The notes below the pieces were generated by a model that did no database searches, was not told the DNA's origin, and worked only from the letters and a program-made list of their open reading frames with translations. Positions 1 to 5,019 of a stretch of DNA of 10,096 bases are shown piece after piece. The stretch lies in contig CAKZMS010000294.1 in assembly GCA_937128785.1 (NCBI GenBank), positions 1-10,096 on the forward strand. The letters are read 5' to 3'. The DNA comes from an uncultured Opitutaceae bacterium. GTDB taxonomy: Bacteria; Verrucomicrobiota; Verrucomicrobiia; Opitutales; Opitutaceae. Position numbers and translations under genes: made by a program. How positions within the stretch are numbered: position 1 is the first letter of the stretch; the number at the start of each line of letters is the position of its first letter.

Positions 1-779
1 TGATCGTCATGCTCACCGTGGTCGTGTCCTTCGTGATCAGATTGGTCGTGCTCGGAGTTGTCGTCTTCGGCCGGTTCTCCGATTGCCGCCATCGCCGCCG
101 CCAGGGGATCGGTCACGTCATGGTCGTGCTCGGCCGCGCCCACAAAGTCTGCGTGCATGGCATCCACCCCGGCCAGACTCACCAGCACCACGCGATCAAC
201 CGGCGTGCCGGTCGGAGCCAATACCCCGCTGACCGCAAAAGGATGTTCATCGTGGTGCACAAAACTGATTTCTCCCGCCCCGTGGGAAACCACCATCGAT
301 TGCCCCACCGAGTAGCCCAGCTCCCGGGCCACATCCGCGCCGACGACCGCCTCCGCGTCGCCGCTAAACCACGTCCCCTTCGCCAACTGCAGCCCCTGGT
401 CGCGCGCAAACCGGTAGTGATCGCGAAAAGCCGTCGTGGTCCCGACCACGCGATAGCCGCGGTGCATGTCGCCCATCGAGAGCGGAATGATCCAACTCAC
501 CCGCGGATCCTCCGCCAACATCAGGTAACTTGAGCGACTCAGATTCTGCGTCGGAAAACCCACGTTGAACACCGCCTGCAGCAACAACTGCGGTCCGCCG
601 CTCCGCGCGCCCACCACCAGGTCGGTGCCGGACACGGTGCTCAGAAAACTCTGCCGTGATTCCTGCCGCACGCGCTCGACCCCGAGCAACAGCATCACAC
701 TGCACGCGATTGAAATCATGGTGAGCAACACCGTCGCCCGCCGGTTCATCAACGATTGCCAAGCCAGTTGCAGCAACAT
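1..779 (-). CDS. ABC transporter permease, MacB/FtsX-like, with His-rich extracytoplasmic segment (C-terminus cut off)
   Basis: Inner-membrane permease of a MacB/FtsX-type ABC transporter; only the first 259 residues lie in the window. The frame was read directly: it opens MLLQLAWQSLMNRRATVLLT. One membrane helix covers about residues 15-33, followed by a periplasmic core-like domain (about 40-215) with GTDLVVGARSGG at 51-62, typical of this family. An acidic, His-rich stretch follows: HHDEH at 175-179, EHDHD at 217-221 and SEHDQSDHEGHDHGEHDD at 242-259, still running at the edge. Such stretches usually bind Zn or another transition metal, so a metal substrate is inferred. The remaining helices must lie beyond the left edge. 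The start ATG (777-779) overlaps the stop TGA of the ATPase gene (779-781) by one base, so translation is probably coupled. Lipoprotein-release or drug-export permeases share this fold, but the His-rich loop argues against them. Confidence 0.85.
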   Translation of the reverse strand, partial: MLLQLAWQSLMNRRATVLLTMISIACSVMLLLGVERVRQESRQSFLSTVSGTDLVVGARSGGPQLLLQAVFNVGFPTQNLSRSSYLMLAEDPRVSWIIPLSMGDMHRGYRVVGTTTAFRDHYRFARDQGLQLAKGTWFSGDAEAVVGADVARELGYSVGQSMVVSHGAGEISFVHHDEHPFAVSGVLAPTGTPVDRVVLVSLAGVDAMHADFVGAAEHDHDVTDPLAAAMAAIGEPAEDDNSEHDQSDHEGHDHGEHDD

Positions 780-1489
780 CAGGCCGGCCCTCCCGCTCGG
801 TTGATTTCCCGCAAATCGACCACCCGATCGAATCGCTCGCCCAGTTCCCGGTCATGGCTGACCATCACCACACTGCTGCCGGCAGCGTCGGCCGCGCCAA
901 ACAACAGCTCCACAAATTCGTCGCGACGATCCGTATCGAGCGCCGACGTCGGCTCGTCGGCGATGATCATGGCCGGTGCCCCCAATAGGGCGCGCGCCAA
1001 CGCGACCCGCTGTTGCTGGCCCACGCTCAAGGCGGTCACCGCCTGCTGCTGCGCCGCGGCCATCCCGAGGTCGCCCAGCAGCTTGGCGGCCGTTGCATTG
1101 ACCGAGTGGCCCGCACGCTCGACCCGTGCCCGCCGCGAAGCGGAGAACCGGGCCGGCAAAGTCACGTTGTCGATCACCGACAAATACGGCACCAGGTTGA
1201 ACTGCTGAAAAACGAATCCGATCTGATCGGCCCGCAACGCATCGCGGTCCGCCCCGTTGAGCCGAGCCATGTCCTGCCCCATCACTATCAGGCGGCCGGC
1301 CTGCGGGGTAAGGACGCCTCCGATCAGATTGAGCAGCGTAGTCTTCCCGCAGCCACTGGGACCGTGGAGGAAAAGCGACTCCCCCGCCGCCACCGCCAAC
1401 TCCGCAATATCCAGAATCGGCGTCGAAGCACCCGCCCACGCAAAACGCAGGTCGCGCATCTCAATGAGACTGGTGGGAGTTCCGGACAT
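779..1489 (-). CDS. ABC transporter ATP-binding protein, MacB/LolD-like, partner of the adjacent permease
   Basis: Cytoplasmic ATPase of 236 residues, the usual length for LolD/MacB-type subunits, which power the adjacent permease. All ABC motifs are intact: Walker A GPSGCGKTT (43-51), Q-loop FQQFNL (94-99), signature LSVGQQQR (154-161, Val for the usual Gly in LSGGQ), Walker B AMIIADEPTSALD (173-185) and switch His in VSHD (H212). The stop overlaps the permease start by one base, so the two form an operon. The start at 1489 (MSGTPTSL) gives the normal N-terminus; Met11 is an alternative, and neither has a clear Shine-Dalgarno sequence. The family is certain. The substrate is not readable from the ATPase itself; metal (zinc) is inferred from the His-rich permease and the DUF3299 gene about 1.6 kb away. 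Confidence 0.93.
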   Translation of the reverse strand: MSGTPTSLIEMRDLRFAWAGASTPILDIAELAVAAGESLFLHGPSGCGKTTLLNLIGGVLTPQAGRLIVMGQDMARLNGADRDALRADQIGFVFQQFNLVPYLSVIDNVTLPARFSASRRARVERAGHSVNATAAKLLGDLGMAAAQQQAVTALSVGQQQRVALARALLGAPAMIIADEPTSALDTDRRDEFVELLFGAADAAGSSVVMVSHDRELGERFDRVVDLREINRAGGPA

Positions 1490-1511
1490 AAAAGAGTGGA
1501 ACCGTGATCAA

Positions 1512-1517
1512 ATCATA
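1512..1517 (-). promoter_or_regulatory. Possible -10 box for the ABC transporter operon
   Basis: Read on the minus strand this is TATGAT, one mismatch from TATAAT, 22 bases upstream of the ATPase start codon. No good -35 hexamer lies at 16-18 bases; that position falls on the edge of the inverted repeat 1536-1556. Transcription would give a very short leader. Weak evidence. Confidence 0.3.
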
Positions 1518-1535
1518 CTCTGCAAAAAAAGCGAA

Positions 1536-1556
1536 TCGATGGTTTCGATCCATCGA
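1536..1556. promoter_or_regulatory. Inverted repeat, possible operator upstream of the ABC operon
   Basis: Perfect 7-base arms TCGATGG (1536-1542) and CCATCGA (1550-1556) are separated by TTTCGAT. The site overlaps the -35 position implied by the possible -10 box at 1512-1517 and lies in the divergent gap towards the lipoprotein gene. That placement suits a repressor site controlling one or both genes. It does not match the Zur consensus as I know it from proteobacteria, so the regulator is unknown. Confidence 0.35.
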
Positions 1557-1578
1557 ATTAGGGTTAACTTCGTTTACC

Positions 1579-1893
1579 GTGAGTTTTCGAAAGTTCATCC
1601 CTCTCAGTGTGCTGGTGCCCTGCCTGGGCTTTGCGCCGGGATGCGCAACAACATCAGAGGCCGGGTCGGACTCGGCAACCACAGCTCAGGCAACCCTCGG
1701 TCCGCCTAAAGCGGCCACCAATCCATCACCGCCTCGGACCACACCGAATTTCTCCAGTCCGCCGCCCAGCTATGATCCGCTGTTCGGCGGCAGCCACGAT
1801 CCCCTCTTCGGCCCGGATCGACGGAAAGTCCAAGCCCTCTGCTGCCCGGAGCACGGCCGTCCCCGGAACTCCTTCGACCCGCTGCTGGATTAG
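1579..1893 (+). CDS. Small putative lipoprotein with repeated Asp-Pro-Leu motifs, unknown function
   Basis: I do not recognise a family. The chosen GTG start at 1579 gives 104 residues: a basic n-region (SFRK), a hydrophobic core (FIPLSVLVPCLGF) and APGC with Cys22, a plausible though imperfect lipobox (Ala at -3, Gly at -1). A longer frame from GTG 1504 would place 25 polar residues before the signal and so looks wrong. The mature part is rich in Ser, Thr and Pro, like a disordered linker. It ends in a motif-rich tail: YDPLFGGSHDPLFG (about 71-84) and FDPLL (99-103), so DPL occurs three times. Two cysteines (CCPEH, about 90-94) lie between these motifs. It is divergent from the ABC operon and converges on the isomerase gene. 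There is no good Shine-Dalgarno sequence; AGGG at 1560-1563 is rather far away. It may be lineage-specific. Confidence 0.5.
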   Translation: MSFRKFIPLSVLVPCLGFAPGCATTSEAGSDSATTAQATLGPPKAATNPSPPRTTPNFSSPPPSYDPLFGGSHDPLFGPDRRKVQALCCPEHGRPRNSFDPLLD

Positions 1894-1907
1894 CACGCTC
1901 CCTCTCT

Positions 1908-1971
1908 GGGAACGCCGAGCTCCAGCTCGGCATCTGCGGTGGGGTGGGCCGAGCTGGAACTCGGCATTCCC
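1908..1971. repeat. Compound palindrome (REP/MITE-like) between convergent genes
   Basis: Two 24-base arms (1908-1931 and 1948-1971) are inverted copies with two mismatches, around a 16-base loop. The left arm itself holds a perfect palindrome GCCGAGCT-CC-AGCTCGGC (1914-1931); the right arm holds the same core with one change. It fills most of the 87-base gap between the stops of the lipoprotein and isomerase genes. No T-tract follows on either strand, so it is not a classic intrinsic terminator, although such a stem could still stop transcription from both sides. The nested design looks like a dispersed repeat rather than a one-off site. Confidence 0.65.
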
Positions 1972-1980
1972 GGAATGTGC

Positions 1981-2895
1981 CTACACCCACTGACGCAAAA
2001 ATGCGCGCGTCTCGGTGAGGGCGCGTTTGCGGTCGTCGAGCGTGGCCTCGTAGTTCTTGTCCTCGACTTCGAGCACGACCGGACCGTCCCAGCCAATCGA
2101 TTCGAGGGTAGCAAAATACCGCCCCCAATCGATGTCACCACGACCCGGCAGGCGGGGGGTGTGATACTCCAACGGATTCGCCAGGATGCCGACATCGTTG
2201 AGTTTCTCGCGGTGCACCACCGCGTCCTTGAGGTGCAGGTGATGGAGCCGATCCGGATAGTCGGTGAGCGGTTTGCACACATCCATCTGCATCCACAACA
2301 GGTGCGAGGGATCGTAGTTCAGGCCAAAATTGGCGTCGGGAATGATCTCCCACATCTGGCGCCAGATTTTGGGCGAATACGCCAGATTCTGCCCCTTGGG
2401 CCACTCATCGTTGGTGAAATACATCGGACAGTTTTCGATACCGATGTTGATCCCGTGTTCGGCGGCAAACTTCACGATCGGCGGCCAAACTTCGGCGAAC
2501 ACCCTCAGGTTTTCGTCTTCATTGAGTGCCTGATTACGACCGATGAAGGTATTCACATTTTTCAGGCCCAGTCGACTGGCCGCCACGATGACCTGGCGAA
2601 TGTGTTCCTGGTAAAACGCCGCTTTCTCGGCGTCGGCATCCAGCGGATTCGGGTAGTAACCCAGCCCCGACAAGGAGACCTTTTTTTCGGCGAGGTAGGC
2701 CTGCACCTCGGCGATGCGCGCATCGGATAAATCGGCCACATCGAGATGCGTGACGCCGGCGTAGCGACGCTCGGCCTTACCGGCCGGCCAGCAGCACAAC
2801 TCGACCCAGGCGTAGTCCGCCTCGGCGGCAAAATCGATGACCTCCTCAAACGACAGGTCCGGCAGGATGGCGGATACAAAACCAACAGAAAGCAT
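1981..2895 (-). CDS. Sugar phosphate isomerase/epimerase-like TIM-barrel protein (AP endonuclease family 2)
   Basis: Cytoplasmic TIM-barrel enzyme of 304 residues, normal for the xylose isomerase-like / AP endonuclease 2 superfamily (PF01261), whose members isomerise, epimerise or dehydrate sugars and inositol derivatives with a divalent metal. Probable metal and active-site residues are Glu154 (IGIENCP), Asp195 and His198 (NYDPSHL), His221 (HLHLKD) and Glu276 (VVLEVED). The start ATG at 2895 (MLSVGFVSAIL) is preceded by AAAGAGGG on the minus strand, a fair ribosome site. The frame stays open further upstream to 2946, but those codons fall in the repeat at 2908-2945. There is no signal peptide. 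It is monocistronic: divergent from the DUF3299 gene and convergent with the lipoprotein gene. The substrate cannot be assigned; a link to inositol released by the nearby phytase is only a guess. Confidence 0.88.
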   Translation of the reverse strand: MLSVGFVSAILPDLSFEEVIDFAAEADYAWVELCCWPAGKAERRYAGVTHLDVADLSDARIAEVQAYLAEKKVSLSGLGYYPNPLDADAEKAAFYQEHIRQVIVAASRLGLKNVNTFIGRNQALNEDENLRVFAEVWPPIVKFAAEHGINIGIENCPMYFTNDEWPKGQNLAYSPKIWRQMWEIIPDANFGLNYDPSHLLWMQMDVCKPLTDYPDRLHHLHLKDAVVHREKLNDVGILANPLEYHTPRLPGRGDIDWGRYFATLESIGWDGPVVLEVEDKNYEATLDDRKRALTETRAFLRQWV

Positions 2896-2907
2896 GGCCC
2901 TCTTTTT

Positions 2908-2945
2908 AACCACTGATGGACATGAATAAACACGAATCCACTCCA
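2908..2945. repeat. Short-unit intergenic repeat (GACAyGAATAA-type)
   Basis: The stretch contains TGATGGACATGAATAAACAC followed by GAATCCACTC, with a near-duplicate unit ACATGAATAA / ACACGAATCC. From general knowledge, very similar CACTGATGGACACGAAT strings recur between genes in verrucomicrobial and planctomycetal genomes, so I call it one copy of a dispersed repeat. It lies immediately upstream of the isomerase ribosome site, where it would be part of that gene's leader or promoter. Only one copy is in this window. Confidence 0.45.
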
Positions 2946-3030
2946 CCGAGCTATTTGGCCCTGAGAAAGAGGCGCAAAGCGGGTGCTTGGCTAATTTTGC
3001 CGAGGCTTGGTTTCTGAGCGCTTAGTCCTT

Positions 3031-3052
3031 CTCCGCTTGCGAGGGAGCGGGG
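3031..3052 (+). other. Small hairpin in the leader of the DUF3299 gene
   Basis: CTCCGCT (3031-3037) can pair with AGCGGGG (3046-3052), seven pairs including one G-U, with loop TGCGAGGG. It ends 22 bases before the ATG at 3075. It may be a leader structure, a remnant of a repeat, or chance in GC-rich DNA. Confidence 0.25.
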
Positions 3053-3074
3053 ATTGGCAAGGTTGGTGGTCTCC

Positions 3075-3734
3075 ATGTTCCGTCTGTTCGCATCGCTCCT
3101 TCTCCTTGTTACTTCAACTCTGGTCTCGGCTGAGACCCTCGATCTGCTGTGGCCGGATCTGCAGGGAAAGGTCGGCGAGTTTCATGATCCCTTCACGGAG
3201 CTGACCAGTGACCAACTTTTCCAGATGGGCATGGTGGCGCGCCTGCGAGCGATGCGGGATCGCGGCGACGAACCGCTGTCCGAATCCAATGCCGCTGAAC
3301 TCGCCGAAAGGGAAGCGAGCCTCAACGAGGACAACATTGATATCGACGGTCTGCTGGCCAAGCGCGAGGAGATCACCGAGCTACGCCGCCAACGCGCCAT
3401 GTCCACCCGTGAGGACTACGACGGCCAAACCATCCGCATGCCGGGATACCTGCTGCCACTGGACGTGACGGAAGGCAAAGTCACGGAGTTCCTGCTCGTG
3501 CCCTGGGTCGGCGCCTGCATCCACACTCCCCCGCCCCCACCCAATCAGATTGTCTACGTGAAGGCCGCCGAGGCCTGGGAAGTGCGCAGCCAATGGGAGC
3601 CCGTCTACGTCGAGGGCACCATGGCCGTGGGCAACGTCACCAAGGGCCTCTACCTCGTCGATGGCGCCTCCGACATCAACATCGGCTACACCCTCAACGA
3701 TACCACGGTCACGCCCTTCGAAGCAGAGGAATAA
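3075..3734 (+). CDS. DUF3299 domain protein, secreted, probable accessory factor of a metal (zinc) uptake system
   Basis: Predicted periplasmic protein of 219 residues from ATG 3075, which gives a clean signal peptide (MFRLFASLLLLVTSTLVSA, cleavage after residue 19). An upstream TTG at 3054 in frame would add seven unlikely residues. GGTGG lies six bases before the ATG. Residues 40-115 are charged and probably helical. The DUF3299 core follows at about 117-210, with the family hallmark PLDVTEGKVTEFLLVPWVGA running into CIHTPPPPPNQIVYV (Cys148, His150, five prolines). The molecular function is unknown. DUF3299 proteins are found beside MacB-like ABC pairs and His-rich DUF2796 proteins in zinc-responsive operons (Vibrio Zrg, Pseudomonas PA4063-PA4066, from memory). 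Here it lies about 1.6 kb from such an ABC pair, on the other strand, so a shared role is inferred. Confidence 0.85.
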   Translation: MFRLFASLLLLVTSTLVSAETLDLLWPDLQGKVGEFHDPFTELTSDQLFQMGMVARLRAMRDRGDEPLSESNAAELAEREASLNEDNIDIDGLLAKREEITELRRQRAMSTREDYDGQTIRMPGYLLPLDVTEGKVTEFLLVPWVGACIHTPPPPPNQIVYVKAAEAWEVRSQWEPVYVEGTMAVGNVTKGLYLVDGASDINIGYTLNDTTVTPFEAEE

Positions 3735-3760
3735 GCGACAGCCGAACCGGAGTCGTCTCG

Positions 3761-3816
3761 CGTAGCGCCATGCTTAAGCCGGCGTTTCTCAGTGCCGGCT
3801 TAAGCACGACACTACG
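3761..3816. repeat. Large imperfect palindrome between convergent genes
   Basis: Arms of 23 bases (3761-3783 and 3794-3816) pair with three mismatches around the loop GTTTCTCAGT. The inner 13 bases, TGCTTAAGCCGGC and its complement, are perfect. It sits between the stops of the DUF3299 gene (3734) and the phytase gene (3867). No T-tract follows on either strand, so it is not a standard intrinsic terminator; a bidirectional stop or a dispersed REP-like element both fit. Confidence 0.6.
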
Positions 3817-3866
3817 ACCAAAACACACGTAGTCAGGCTGGTAGCACAACGGCCCGACACCTCGCG

Positions 3867-4907
3867 TTACTCGAGCCCCGCGGCTTCAGCGATGTCGTCC
3901 CAGGCGTAAAAGTGGAAGGTCTGATCGGTGGACATGCCGACGAAGAGACCACCGGGGAAGCCCGGGATTTTAGCCGCCGTCACATCGCTGCCATCGCTGT
4001 CCAAAGTCGCGAGTTTCACCGTGCCGACAAACTGGTGGTCATGCGGATCGGTGGCGGTGCCTTCGCGGGTAAAGATGCGGAACATGTTGGCCTGTTGATC
4101 GGAGACCAGAATGTAGCCCGTGCCCGGACCCGTGGGATAAATCGAAATGCCTTCGTGATCACGGGCGAAGCCGGTCTTGCCGATCACCGCCAGTTCGTCC
4201 TCGGCATCCTCCGCGGCCGGATCGGCCAGATATTTGCGCACACCGTAGGTTTCGTCGCTGGCGTAGACGTAGCCGAGCTCGTTGTCCACGGCGAGGGCTT
4301 CGATCTCTTTCAATCCGCTCCAATCGGCGAAGGCGCGCACGAACACGCCACGGATGGTGCCGGTACCGTCATCGACCAAGCGATACTGGTGCAGGTAGCC
4401 CTGCTGCGGCGCGCCAAAGTCTGAGCGACTGACGATGGCAAACAAGGCGCCGTCATGCGGCCGCCGATACAAGGCGATGCCCATGACATCCCGGGCGCGT
4501 TCGCCCTCGAACACCGGAATGCCGCCCCCGTCCACCGGCGCCATGTCGGGCAGGCGGTAAACCCGCAAGCGATGCGCGAATCGCTCGGCCACGACCACCA
4601 GATCGGAGGTGCTATCACCGAGGGCGATGTCGTAGGCCACGTCGCAGTTATTGGGTCGCAGCAGGCCGCGCACGGAGAGTTCCTTTTTCTCCACCCCATC
4701 GAGTCCAAACACCATCAAGGCGCCATCGACGTCCTTGTCGGTGCCGAGCACGAGGCTTTCGGCCGGATTGGCGCGATTGACCCAGATCGCGGGATCATCG
4801 GTGTCGTAGCGCGAGACGGTGGTGGTCACGCGGGGCTGCACCGGAATGGTGGCGGCCGACAGCGCGACCGGCAGGAGCAGGAAGAGAGCTGGGAGATAGC
4901 GGGTCAT
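3867..4907 (-). CDS. Beta-propeller phytase (3-phytase), secreted
   Basis: Secreted enzyme of 346 residues that hydrolyses phytate (inositol hexakisphosphate) to lower inositol phosphates and phosphate, calcium-dependent in this family. Signal peptide MTRYLPALFLLLPVALSA (cleavage near 18-19). Family motifs appear in order: DTDDPAIWV (35-43) with LGTDKDVDGALMVFGLDG (54-71), RPNNCDVAYD (84-93), MGIALYRR (142-149), EIEALAVDNELGYVYASDE (201-219), DHEGISIY (250-257) with TGYILVSDQQ (263-272), SDGSDVTA (304-311) and PGGLFVG (318-324). These correspond to the DDPAIW, NNVD, EGMAADDEYGSLYIAEE, DIEGLTIY and DGIDV blocks of Bacillus phytase. The start at 4907 fits the signal peptide; the frame is open to 4967, but the extra codons overlap the terminator hairpin. 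No clear ribosome site. It lies 112 bases downstream of the TonB receptor gene, a recurrent pairing. Confidence 0.92.
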   Translation of the reverse strand: MTRYLPALFLLLPVALSAATIPVQPRVTTTVSRYDTDDPAIWVNRANPAESLVLGTDKDVDGALMVFGLDGVEKKELSVRGLLRPNNCDVAYDIALGDSTSDLVVVAERFAHRLRVYRLPDMAPVDGGGIPVFEGERARDVMGIALYRRPHDGALFAIVSRSDFGAPQQGYLHQYRLVDDGTGTIRGVFVRAFADWSGLKEIEALAVDNELGYVYASDETYGVRKYLADPAAEDAEDELAVIGKTGFARDHEGISIYPTGPGTGYILVSDQQANMFRIFTREGTATDPHDHQFVGTVKLATLDSDGSDVTAAKIPGFPGGLFVGMSTDQTFHFYAWDDIAEAAGLE

Positions 4908-4928
4908 GGCGAACGGAAGGGTTGTGAT

Positions 4929-4971
4929 AAAAAATTGAAACGTGCGCGAGACCCCAGGCTCGCGCACGTTT
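4929..4971 (-). terminator. Rho-independent terminator after the TonB receptor gene
   Basis: Perfect 13-base stem AAACGTGCGCGAG (4938-4950) with CTCGCGCACGTTT (4959-4971), loop of 8 bases. On the minus strand it is followed by CAATTTTTT (six Ts at 4934-4929). It starts 48 bases after the receptor stop codon and ends 21 bases before the phytase start codon. It should end or attenuate receptor transcripts before the phytase gene. Confidence 0.85.
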
Positions 4972-5019
4972 GATCCTCAGCCCGACCGGATCGCAGACCG
5001 GCGGGCGGGAAGAACTAAG

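Noticed and set aside
9..533. 174-residue open frame on the plus strand at the left edge
   Set aside because: It lies antisense to the permease, whose frame gives a typical MacB/FtsX N-terminus and a coupled start. The plus-strand product is Arg/His-rich as expected from a shadow frame.
1490..1560. Zur box upstream of the ABC operon
   Set aside because: The A/T-rich TGTTATA-type palindrome expected for proteobacterial Zur is absent; only the TCGATGG inverted repeat is present, so naming the regulator would be a guess.
1504..1578. GTG at 1504 as the start of the lipoprotein
   Set aside because: It would put 25 polar residues before the signal peptide and would start within the possible ABC promoter; GTG 1579 gives a normal lipoprotein signal.
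1908..1971. Reading this palindrome as a classic rho-independent terminator
   Set aside because: No T-rich run follows the stem on either strand. Transcription might still stop there, but the standard pattern is missing.
1939..2730. 263-residue open frame on the plus strand opposite the isomerase gene
   Set aside because: It begins inside the compound palindrome and its protein has no recognisable motif, whereas the minus strand encodes a complete TIM-barrel protein with its metal ligands.
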